Of a stretch of 23,625 nt of DNA, positions 8,312 to 17,100 are shown one piece after another. The stretch is from NCBI GenBank assembly GCA_900538905.1, contig UPZS01000036.1:1-23625 (forward strand), given 5' to 3'. How positions within the stretch are numbered: position 1 is the stretch's first letter; the number at the start of each line of letters is the position of its first letter. The notes below the pieces were generated by a model that had not been told where the DNA came from, made no database searches, and worked only from the letters and a program-made list of their open reading frames with translations. The DNA comes from an uncultured Sutterella sp. Lineage in GTDB: Bacteria > Pseudomonadota > Gammaproteobacteria > Burkholderiales > Burkholderiaceae_F. The position numbers were made by a program, and so were the translations under genes.

Positions 8312-9967
8312 TCAATATCTCAAAAAATCATCATCTAGAGCCTGAGGCTCAATTACGTTGGGACCAATCACGGACTGTTTTTGCTTCCCGGGGACGATTT
8401 CTTTGTTAATGTCGGCGAGCATTGTGACATTGCCCTCGGGTTGTTCTTTTTTGCCGGACTTTGCGGTGTTGATCTTAAGACTTCTCAAGAATGCGAGGAT
8501 GCCGAGGTCATCGTTTTCGGTACGGATCTTTTCGAATAATTCGCTTGGATCGACCAGAAAGTTACGTGTTAGAGCCAGCTTCAGGTGCGAAGGCTGGCAA
8601 CCAAACAGAAAGAGAAGCACGTTATCTCCCGAGACGCAGCCGATGTCCCCCGATCGTTGAGGTTCGAACTGCGAGGCACATTCTTCGGCCGAAAGACCCC
8701 TTCTGGGCGTGAGCGACACCAGAATGCCTTGCGTGGGCAATTTACTTGTTCGCTGTGAAATGAGCGTGTGGCAGACCTCCAGAAAACGTTCGCAACCAAC
8801 AATGCCCTTTTCATGCAGTGCAACGATCGGTTTTAAAGCTTCCTCGAAATCGAATGTCACGTCGTGCGGATAGACTACGTCTTTGAGTGCCGACAGAATC
8901 AGACCAATGTATTCCGCACTTGCCGAGAGCTCAAAAATACGATTGGCGCCGCAAGACAAAATGAATGCAAGCGAATTGACGCGCAGCGGCAGACCGTCGG
9001 CGACGGCGGCGATTTTGAGTCGCCGGCCGCGCGTTTTTCTCAATGTGTAGATATAGCGTCCCACTTCGCTGATGTCTGAAGGGCGGGAAAGCGAAAACAC
9101 GATCGTCGCAGCATTGGCATTGAGCGCCAACTTGTAGAGTTCGGCGTTGGTTGAAACGTTTACGAGTGTCGACATGCCGGTGGAAACGGCAGTCAAACGA
9201 GCGCTGGCACTGAAAATTTCATTTTCGTCCTCAAGCGATACGCTTGTTTCGTTGTCCGTGTCAATGCAAGTAAAACCGATGGCATCGGTTTCGGGGGCCG
9301 ATAGCAGCGTGCGCGACGACCCTGCAAAGTGATTGAGGCAATTCCAGAAATACACTTGCCAACAGGGGCTTTTTTCTTGCAACTTAAGATGGGCAAATCC
9401 GGCCAGACTGTGGCGGCAACGCATTAGCTGCATTTCGAATTCGCTTGTGTCGGCACGGTCGGATTCGCGGCAGAAGATCATCAGAAGCGCAAAGCCGCGG
9501 GCATTGGCGGCGGCTGAGAGTCGACGAAGTTTCATCACCAGATCGCGTGTGGCGGCAAGCGCGATATCGGTCATGCTTGCAAGTACCACAACGGCTCTTG
9601 GTTCGGGGCATAGGTAGGGAATCGAGACGCTCAATTCGTCAATCGGACAGGGGCGGCAGAAGGCGGCGGGACGCGCACGACGGATTTCCCAGTCAAGGAT
9701 TTCCGGGCGTTTGACGGCGAATTGTTCGATATAGGCATTAAGGCGAGCCTGAGCAATATCGCCCATGACAATGAACAGTGGGCAAGGGGACTGACCATAG
9801 GCGTGAGCAAATTCGTTGTCAATTTCCACGCCGAAGGCGAGTTCAAAGGCAAGAAGCCAGTCGTCGGCGAGCACGATGCTTGCCGTTGCGGAGTCAACGC
9901 CTCGCAACGGACGACGCATGCGCCTAAGGGGCAGCGTGATGGCGGAATGTACGGCACTTTCAGACAT
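8312..9967 (-). CDS. bcsE: BcsE, c-di-GMP-binding regulator of the cellulose synthase complex
   Basis: This 551-residue protein is close to E. coli BcsE (523). BcsE is a cytosolic partner of the synthase that binds c-di-GMP and, with BcsF, boosts cellulose output and pEtN modification. The N-terminal half resembles a degenerate P-loop ATPase-like domain (VVVLASMTD around 126-134), followed by a receiver-like region (~265-365) and a C-terminal degenerate GGDEF ('GIL') domain. The GIL c-di-GMP motif RxGD is present as RSGD at residues 438-441, so binding is expected. It starts 2 nt after the diguanylate cyclase stop without a Shine-Dalgarno, suggesting reinitiation-coupled translation. The synthase of the ligand and its receptor are therefore made next to each other. 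Confidence 0.92.
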   Translation of the reverse strand: MSESAVHSAITLPLRRMRRPLRGVDSATASIVLADDWLLAFELAFGVEIDNEFAHAYGQSPCPLFIVMGDIAQARLNAYIEQFAVKRPEILDWEIRRARPAAFCRPCPIDELSVSIPYLCPEPRAVVVLASMTDIALAATRDLVMKLRRLSAAANARGFALLMIFCRESDRADTSEFEMQLMRCRHSLAGFAHLKLQEKSPCWQVYFWNCLNHFAGSSRTLLSAPETDAIGFTCIDTDNETSVSLEDENEIFSASARLTAVSTGMSTLVNVSTNAELYKLALNANAATIVFSLSRPSDISEVGRYIYTLRKTRGRRLKIAAVADGLPLRVNSLAFILSCGANRIFELSASAEYIGLILSALKDVVYPHDVTFDFEEALKPIVALHEKGIVGCERFLEVCHTLISQRTSKLPTQGILVSLTPRRGLSAEECASQFEPQRSGDIGCVSGDNVLLFLFGCQPSHLKLALTRNFLVDPSELFEKIRTENDDLGILAFLRSLKINTAKSGKKEQPEGNVTMLADINKEIVPGKQKQSVIGPNVIEPQALDDDFLRY

Positions 9968-9969
9968 GG

Positions 9970-11682
9970 TTATGATGATTTACTGACATCCGACGACTTG
10001 GCAGGAGCGGATGAGATTCCCTGCCGGGAGACTTCTTCGGTCAGTTCACGAGCGAAATGGCACACACAATTGCGACCGCTTCGTTTGGCTTTGTAGAGCG
10101 CCACATCGGCTTCACGAATGAGTGTGACGGCATCAACATGGCCGGTAAAAGCAGTAACGGATGACATGCCGATAGAAACGGTAAGCGGATCAGTTGCGAT
10201 ACGCCCCTCGTTGCAGACCGAAGCGTCGTTTCTTGAGATCTGTCCAACACGACGACAGATATATTCGGCCGTTTCACGGGCGGAGCGCGGTGTCACGTCG
10301 CTAAGGAAAATGCAGAACTCCTCGCCGCCGTAACGGAAAATCCGATCCTTACGCGTGACGCTTTGCTGAAGATGGCGCCCGAAAACAGACAGGACGTGAT
10401 CGCCGAAGAGATGACCGAGCGTGTCATTGAGCAGCTTAAAGTGATCGATATCGAGCATCAAAACGCACGTGTTGGCGGCTACTTCCTTTTCCGACTTGAC
10501 GTACTCTTCGAGAGCTTTCCGATTGGAAAGGCCGGTAAGCGTATCGAGATGCGAAGAAATGAGCAATCGGTCGTATTGTTGCGTGAGTTCAGTTTCTCTT
10601 TGTCGCTTCTCTCGGATCAGTTCGCAGAAGTGCATCAGCCATTTGAGCACGTCGTTGATCTCTCGAATGCGGGAGGTCGAACGCAGCTTGGGCATTTCGT
10701 TGGTGGCGAGAAACTGGCGCATCTGACCGGACAAGTCGATGAGCGGACTCATTAGCAGATAGAAGCTTAGGCCGAGCAGCAGCGTTACGGCGATTGCAAC
10801 GAGCAGGGACATGAAGAAAGTCGAAAGTATTTTTTCATAAAAGCGATTCGTTTGATTGATGGTCTGCAGTAGATCCGAGGTTTCAATTACTGAATATTCC
10901 TGCCTGAGGTTGAGCGCATCGGCGTTCATGACCTGTACGAAAGCCAGAAACTCGTTTTTAAGCGTAGCCAATTCGGCGAGTCCTTCCGTGATTTTGGCGG
11001 GCAGAGGTCTGATAGCCTGACAGTGTTCTTTGAAATGAGCGGCTCGCGCACTGTCCATCGGGACGTGCGCATTGGAGCACAGTCCTCGAAAAGCCACACG
11101 AAGATCTTCCAGATGGCACTTGTGTTGATCTCCGTCGTCGAAATGAAGCACGAAACGCTGCGCGGGAACCTGCAGCAAATCAATCGAGGTGGCGTGTAGA
11201 CCTGCTGCCACTCCCGAGGCCATCAAAAGGTGAAAGTATAAGTTGCGGAATGTTTGATTGATTTCCAGACGCTTACTGTCGTACTTCTTGCGAATTTGCC
11301 AAGTTTGGTTGAGGCTGTCTAAAAGTCGTTCGGTGCTTTCTTTTGTGTGCTCGTGCCGAACAAAGGAGGATCCCGAGAGCATGCCCCAGGCGTTGACGAA
11401 AGCATGTCGCGCGCGCTCGGGTGCAGATGCATAGACAAGATCCTGTAACGAGTTGCTCAAACTTTGGAGATTCGTCGAATTGCGCTGAGCCAGCAATACA
11501 TTGTTGACCGTCTCTTGCTCGAGGTCCTGCGTATAGGCGCGAACTTCGCCGTTGATTTTGGTGCTCAAAAAAATCGTACCGGTAATCAACAGGGTGATCG
11601 GAATCAGAACGGTGAGCAAAAATCCTTTCAGGGAAAAGGTCCACTTGCTCAAGTGTCGAGTGGAATTATTTTTGTTACGCAT
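9970..11682 (-). CDS. Membrane diguanylate cyclase (periplasmic sensor-GGDEF), no canonical inhibitory site
   Basis: This 570-residue protein makes c-di-GMP from GTP. A membrane segment (~21-40) precedes a mostly helical periplasmic domain (~41-285) with three cysteines (C189, C202, C221). A second membrane segment (~286-311), a linker/coiled coil (~315-375) and a GGDEF domain (~378-545) follow. The signature is active-type GGEEF (452-456) in RYGGEEF, with metal-site Asp in DIDHFK (411-416). The position of the RxxD inhibitory site reads TRKD (443-446), so the canonical arginine is missing and product inhibition may be weak. It starts 9 nt after the solute-binding-protein stop and ends 2 nt before bcsE. 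The neighbouring gene suggests the periplasmic domain is read out by that binding protein; this is inference from order. The sensor family is not recognised. Confidence 0.9.
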   Translation of the reverse strand: MRNKNNSTRHLSKWTFSLKGFLLTVLIPITLLITGTIFLSTKINGEVRAYTQDLEQETVNNVLLAQRNSTNLQSLSNSLQDLVYASAPERARHAFVNAWGMLSGSSFVRHEHTKESTERLLDSLNQTWQIRKKYDSKRLEINQTFRNLYFHLLMASGVAAGLHATSIDLLQVPAQRFVLHFDDGDQHKCHLEDLRVAFRGLCSNAHVPMDSARAAHFKEHCQAIRPLPAKITEGLAELATLKNEFLAFVQVMNADALNLRQEYSVIETSDLLQTINQTNRFYEKILSTFFMSLLVAIAVTLLLGLSFYLLMSPLIDLSGQMRQFLATNEMPKLRSTSRIREINDVLKWLMHFCELIREKRQRETELTQQYDRLLISSHLDTLTGLSNRKALEEYVKSEKEVAANTCVLMLDIDHFKLLNDTLGHLFGDHVLSVFGRHLQQSVTRKDRIFRYGGEEFCIFLSDVTPRSARETAEYICRRVGQISRNDASVCNEGRIATDPLTVSIGMSSVTAFTGHVDAVTLIREADVALYKAKRSGRNCVCHFARELTEEVSRQGISSAPAKSSDVSKSS

Positions 11683-11691
11683 GACGAAAAA

Positions 11692-12507
11692 TTAAAAATT
11701 CACGAAAGGAAAGAATCGTGCGTGCAGTTCTTGGTATTCGCCGCCGGTCTGCATTTGATGAAGGGCGGCATTGACCTCCTCGATGAGAGCAGCATCCTCC
11801 TTGCGTGCGACAATTTTGGCGTCCGTCAGGCTGGTGACATTCTCTTCCTTCAATTCCAATTTCGGGCGGCCTCCTATGTTGAGCTTTTGCCCTTCGGGAC
11901 TGTTGAGCAGGGTATAGCCGGGGATGCCGTCGGTGAAGATCACGTTGATTTCACTGTTGTTGATGGCTTCCACCATTTTTGAGTAGGTATCGAAAACGAC
12001 CATCTTGGCCCCAGCGGGAACATATTCTTCGCGTATGAACTTCTCCTGCAGCGATCCCTGTTGTACACCGATGATCATTTGCGGTGCATTGTCGATCGCT
12101 ATGCGCTGTTCTATTGTGTTGTTCGTGATGAAGAAGCTTCTTGAACGGTAATAAGTTTGTGAAAACGAGAAGTTGCGGTTGCGCTCGCTTGTTTGACCGA
12201 CTCCGGCAACGACAAGATCCAACTTGCCGCTCTGCAGGGCAGGCAGCAAGTTGTGAAAACGCTTCGACTCGACTGTGCAAACGCGGTTCATTCGACGGCA
12301 CAGGGCATAAGAAAGCTGTACGTCAAATCCTGTGAGCTTGCCGCTTGCATCAACGTAAGCAAACGGTTCGTAATCACGCTCAACACCGATTTTCAGGCAG
12401 ACTGAAGGAGCCTGAGTTTTAGGTTTGACAATCTGCATGCGAGTGTAGGAGACAGCCGCAACGGCAACAAAAAAGAAAAGCGTACAGGCGATCATCCATT
12501 TTTTCAT
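11692..12507 (-). CDS. Orphan family-3 periplasmic solute-binding protein (amino-acid type), putative co-sensor of the cyclase
   Basis: This 271-residue SBP_bac_3-type protein resembles polar amino-acid binding proteins: GVERDYEPFAYVD near residues 41-53, then GFDVQLSYALC (60-70), GKLDLVVAGV (94-103), TSER with the ligand-carboxylate Arg (R109), GVQQGS (147-152) and D193 in the second lobe. Residues ~4-22 are hydrophobic; this is a signal peptide or an uncleaved anchor. A longer frame begins at 12540, but the ATG at 12505-12507 is preferred. It forms an ATGA overlap with the upstream EAL gene and has AAGGAG 7 nt upstream. No ABC permease or ATPase lies nearby; the next gene is a membrane diguanylate cyclase. 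A signalling rather than transport role is therefore likely, as with NspS-MbaA or ArtI-STM1987, but the ligand is unknown. Confidence 0.88.
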   Translation of the reverse strand: MKKWMIACTLFFFVAVAAVSYTRMQIVKPKTQAPSVCLKIGVERDYEPFAYVDASGKLTGFDVQLSYALCRRMNRVCTVESKRFHNLLPALQSGKLDLVVAGVGQTSERNRNFSFSQTYYRSRSFFITNNTIEQRIAIDNAPQMIIGVQQGSLQEKFIREEYVPAGAKMVVFDTYSKMVEAINNSEINVIFTDGIPGYTLLNSPEGQKLNIGGRPKLELKEENVTSLTDAKIVARKEDAALIEEVNAALHQMQTGGEYQELHARFFPFVNF

Positions 12508-14120
12508 GACGACTCTCCTTTGGGCTCTCTGGTGACGCACGCCTTATGCGTCGTTTCTCCGGCTGTTTGCGCGAACACTTCAATTTCTATAGGTTCGCCA
12601 AAGTAGTAGCCTTGAAGATTATCTGCATCAATGCCGGCAACGGCTCGAAAGACCGTCTCATCCTGAATGCCTTCGAGACTGATGGACAGATCAAGTCCCT
12701 TGAAACACTCGATAAGACGCGTTAAAAAAGTGAGTCGTTTTCGATCCGACAGACACGTAAGTGTGATTTCGCGTGAGAACTTCACCATGCTGCAGGGGAT
12801 GCTCAGCACGAAATCAAGCGAGTTGTAACCAGTGCCGAAGTCATCGACTGCAATGCCGATGCCACGATGACGGCACAGCCCGGCAAAGCGCGCAATGGCG
12901 GCCTGATTGGTGCGTTCGCCTGTTTCGGTGAGTTCGATGACGATCGAATCGTGCGGTACATGGCGCAAAGTCAGGATCGTGTCAATAAAACCGAACAGTT
13001 CGTCGTCTTCGGACTGTTTGGGACTGAGATTGATGTGAAAACGGAAGTTCTCAGGCAGTTGAGCGCGAACCGAAGCAGCTAAACTGACAGCACGATCGAA
13101 GACGAAACGCGAGAACGGTACGGCCAGAGCGCTTTTTTCCAGAAGTGCGATGAAGCGATCAGGTCCAAAGCCTTGATCAGAAGCAAAACGAATCAGAAAT
13201 TCACCTCCCGAAAATTCCAGCGAATCTTTCTTCACCAGCGGTTGGATGAGCAGTTTGAAGCCGGAAAAGTCGTCTAGGCAGGCCTGTGCGGTGAGCATGA
13301 TCTCGCGGAACGAAAACTTGGTCGGTCCCAGACTGTTGGTAAAGATCTTGGCAAGTTCCTTCCAGAAATCCATGCGCAGACGCACGCTTTGAACTAGATC
13401 AGGCGCACCGCGGCTGATGTGCAACACCTCCTTGACGATACTGTCGGTATGGTGATCGCGCAAGATATCTTCAACGAGACGTGCAACTGTGTGCTCGAAA
13501 TCAAGCGTCGGTTGCTGGCAGGTGAAAAGAATTGTGACAGGATCAAAAAGATAAGCGGTGATGATTTGCGGCACATCATTGGCGAGTGCTGCCATGATGA
13601 GACGCATCATGTCCGGTAGCAGAGCGTCGCGGACCGATTCACTTTCAAGACGAATAAAACCTAGACCGTACTCACGAGGGGCACCGGCTAGCGTTTTGAG
13701 CACATCGACTTCTTTGGCTGTGAAATCGGAGTGCTCCAGAAGTTCGCTCAAGATATGTCGGAACGAGAAAAATTCGAAGCTGCCGGAGAGCAGAACATTG
13801 CCGCCGGCTTCACTGGTATAGGCACGTGCGCGAATGGCTGTCCAGACACAAATTCCTTCAATGCGCAAGCGGACATGCTGCAGCATAGTGGTTTGTTGGC
13901 CCAACGCAAGTGATTCAATGTTGACCCTGAGGTTTTCGCGGTCGCTGTCGTTGATAATGCGCGGATAAATGACGTCGCCGAGATGGCAGGGACCTTCTTC
14001 GGATACTCCGAGTGCGTGAGCAAGATCGGACGACAAATGGAAGAGTCCGCTTGTGAGTTCACCGAAAAAGATGAACGGTGTTTTAGCGCTTGAACTATTT
14101 GTTGTGATCGCAAACGGCAT
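12504..14120 (-). CDS. PAS-like/EAL-domain protein, variant EFL c-di-GMP phosphodiesterase
   Basis: This is a 538-residue cytosolic protein. The N-terminal ~1-118 look PAS-like, and ~130-255 may be a strongly degenerate GGDEF region (tentative). Residues ~265-520 form an EAL domain. Its signature is GGEFLIRF, so EAL reads EFL (307-309), keeping the metal-binding Glu. Other catalytic positions are retained: N364 (HINLS), E396 and E399 (ELTE), D426/D427 (DDFGTG), K447, E483 and Q503 (QGYYFGEP). The usual EGVE reads EGIQ, losing one conserved acid. It probably hydrolyses c-di-GMP, possibly weakly. The start is 24 nt after bcsC with AAGGAA upstream, and the stop overlaps the next ATG. Placed directly after bcsABZC, it should oppose activation of BcsA. 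A pure c-di-GMP receptor is the alternative. Confidence 0.87.
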   Translation of the reverse strand: MPFAITTNSSSAKTPFIFFGELTSGLFHLSSDLAHALGVSEEGPCHLGDVIYPRIINDSDRENLRVNIESLALGQQTTMLQHVRLRIEGICVWTAIRARAYTSEAGGNVLLSGSFEFFSFRHILSELLEHSDFTAKEVDVLKTLAGAPREYGLGFIRLESESVRDALLPDMMRLIMAALANDVPQIITAYLFDPVTILFTCQQPTLDFEHTVARLVEDILRDHHTDSIVKEVLHISRGAPDLVQSVRLRMDFWKELAKIFTNSLGPTKFSFREIMLTAQACLDDFSGFKLLIQPLVKKDSLEFSGGEFLIRFASDQGFGPDRFIALLEKSALAVPFSRFVFDRAVSLAASVRAQLPENFRFHINLSPKQSEDDELFGFIDTILTLRHVPHDSIVIELTETGERTNQAAIARFAGLCRHRGIGIAVDDFGTGYNSLDFVLSIPCSMVKFSREITLTCLSDRKRLTFLTRLIECFKGLDLSISLEGIQDETVFRAVAGIDADNLQGYYFGEPIEIEVFAQTAGETTHKACVTREPKGESS

Positions 14121-14144
14121 TTCCGGTTCCTTGTGCTTATGTGG

Positions 14145-17100
14145 TTAGCGCTGAGCGTACGGCGTCATGGGAGTCGGCGGCAAGGCCAGATCTCCCAGCC
14201 AGTCCGTTAAAGACCAGCGCAGCCATAAGCCTGCATAAAAAGGGGCGTATTCGTCCGAGTTCTGATACGACATTGCTGCGCCGACAATAACGCGTCGCGT
14301 CAGGCGTCGCTCTACGGCTCCGTAAAGGGAGACGCCAAGCTCGACGGAACTGTCGTCGGAGTACTGTGCATCAATGTCGGGCAAAGGATAGGGACGGATG
14401 CTGTTTTTGGCATGGTAGCGATCATAGGAACTCGATGTCGAAGCCGAGATGCCAAGCTGACCGCGCAGCTGCCACGACCAGTTAGCATAGCGTCGGGCCT
14501 CGTCGAGCATCAGTCCCGCCGAATAAGCATGTTTGGGCGAGTAGTATCCGCCTTGACCCCAGTGATAGTCCGACAAATCTTTGCCGTACTGCCAGAAAAA
14601 GGCCGACAGCCCCGTGAGCGTGCGGCGGTTAGGCAGATTGATCAGGCGATGATACCAGCCCCCCATGAGTTGCAAACCGTAGTTGTCGGCAACATGATGT
14701 CCTTTGATGGATTCAATGCTTGCTCGCGCCCAGAAGCCGTTTTTGCCGCCGAGGTCGTGCGACAGATTGATCGACGCACCCAAACGACGTACGCCGCCCC
14801 ATGTGAGTCCCGTGTTGGGATCACGTTGACCGCCGATTGCCAGAAGCGAGCCGGTCTCCGGGCGGTAGTAACCTTCCAGTCGAAAACCAAAGTCGCGCCA
14901 GTCCCAGCGCCAAGAAACCCCAGCCGAAACGTCGCTGTAGATCATTCCCATAGGCGTTGTGCCGATGTCAAAACTTAGTTGCTCTCCTTCCCAAATAAAA
15001 GCGACGGATTGTCCGAAGTCCGAATTTACAGGGCTGAAGGAATGATCGCCGATCCACTCTTCGCGTGTACCGAAGCTTTGATAGTCGCCGCCCAGAGAAC
15101 CGGTGTCGTAGCAAACACTATCGGTGCGCAGTGTAACCACGCCGCCTTGGGCCGGGAAACTCACTTCGTTCATCCAGGTGAGCATCGTCAGATCCGAATA
15201 TCCGCTCGTGCCGCTGTCGCGCTCGAAGTGAAGCCCCGAACGAAAGACGGTTTGATTGCGTTGATAAAGTTCGGCCGCGCGAGCTTTGAGAGAATTCGTA
15301 AGCCAGCCGTCGGAGTCCAACGGCTGCGGTTCTTCGTTCGGCAGGCGGCTGACGGGAGGATCGAGCGTGCGCGTTGCCAACGTAAAGGCGGCATCGTCGT
15401 TCATTTCTTCGGCCTTGAGCCAGCCGGTGCTCACCAATCCTTGTCGGTAGGCGTCAAGCGCAGCGGCGTTGTTCGAGCTTTCCTCGTAGTACATGGCGAG
15501 TCGTCGCCAGAGCATGGCATCGTCCTCATTGCCGGGGTTGTCGGCAAGCGTGATACGGCGTTCGAGCAGAGCGCGAGCCTGATCGTGAGCCTGTACGTCT
15601 TCCAGACTTGATGTCATACGCAGGAGATTGTTTGAGGTCAATTCATTGCGTCGGAGCAGTTCGTCTTCCAGTTGAGTGATCAGGGTACCAACACGTTGAC
15701 GTTTTTCCGTGAGCGCAAGCGACTCGTCTGTTTCGATGGCTCGGACGCGACCGAAAACGGATTCGGTAACCCAGCCGGGATCCCTAGCCGCTTGTTCCCA
15801 GAGCCAATAGGACAGACGAGGCTCGGGCACTTCCATGGCCCAGTCGGCGGCTTTGGCAAATTGGTAGGAAGCGGGATCGACAAGACGAAAGAATCGCTTC
15901 AGAGCGGCGACATAGTTTTGTTTTTGCGCCAAAATCAGTGCTTCGGCGTATTCAATGTCGTCTGAAAGACGGCGTGCGAGTGACAGAGCGTCCTGCTCAA
16001 GCATTTCAGCTTCCGTTACGTTGGCCAGATTGAACCATTGCGTGGCCAGATGCGTCGCGCCGGGGCGATGCAGGAGAGCTTGGAGCGAGTCTTCATCCAG
16101 ATCGGGATGAAGTTCGCTGACGATGGCTTTGAGAATGCTCAAAGCTTCACGAGGATCGCCGTATGAAGCGAGAAACTGCGCGTAGACGTAACGTACCTGC
16201 AACTTATCGAATGCGCTTGGCACGGCGTCCATCGCTTTGACCCACAAATCGGGAATGTCCTGAGGACGGGAAGCTGCGGCCAGCACGCGCGAGAGGGTAT
16301 AAACCTCCCAAGCGTCGTAATTGGAAAGTTTGGTCTGCTTGGTCAAAGCGGCGATGTAGGCTTGACTCGGCAGTTCGAGAAAGTCACCGGCAGCGTTTTG
16401 TGCAGGCGCCAGCTTACGGGCGACCAGAGCTTGCTGCGCAGTTTTCAGTCGGCTGATACGGTTGTTAAGTACGCGGCGGTAATTCTCGGATTCGTCGCCG
16501 GCTGCTTTCAAAGCCTGATGCATGCGTTGGATTGCAAGCGGATAGTTGCCTGCCTGTTCAGCCACTTCAGACAGCCCGACGTAGGCAAAAGGACGAGAGG
16601 GGGCTAGGGCAACGGCATTTTCATAACCTTTTTGAGCTTGCGCAAGGCGGCGTTGCTCAAGCGCCGCCTCAGCGGCATCACACAAGAGCCAATAGCGACC
16701 TTCGATCAAAGCGTTTTTCCAACGTTGAATGCGCGGATCGTTGGGATGCCGAGCGATGGCCTGCTGCAGGAATTGTGCAGCACGACGACGTGTGGCATCG
16801 GAATAGATTTCGTCGAGAGCAAGCTCAAGACCAGTTTCGAAATGGTGTGCCTCAATAATCTCACGCGCACGGTGGGCGATGATGTGTGAGTGAGACCGGG
16901 TAAGACGCTGCAGCAATTCCATACTGTGACGCCGTCCGTTTTTCGTATTGAGGAGCATTGAGGCGTATTCAAAGAGCAGGGAATCTTCCTGCGGCTCTTT
17001 GCCGTCGAAAAGGGCGAGCATGTTCTGACTGGCCATGTCGTAATTGCCGGCCATGGCCAACAGACGAACGTTGGACAGCGCTTCGGCTTGCGCACCGAAA

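Noticed and set aside
11692..12507. Interpretation of the binding protein as part of an amino-acid ABC transporter operon
   Set aside because: No permease or ATPase gene is present on either side. The neighbours are c-di-GMP enzymes and bcs genes.
12508..12540. Upstream start of the solute-binding protein
   Set aside because: It would add eleven mostly basic residues before the hydrophobic segment. The ATG at 12505-12507 has AAGGAG 7 nt upstream and an ATGA overlap with the preceding stop.
14145..14240. Possible frameshift at the bcsC 3' end, because the protein ends in a Pro/Thr-rich tail rather than an aromatic residue
   Set aside because: The barrel strands run intact to about residue 1095, and the next gene starts 24 nt after the stop with its own ribosome site. 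A short extra tail is the simpler reading.
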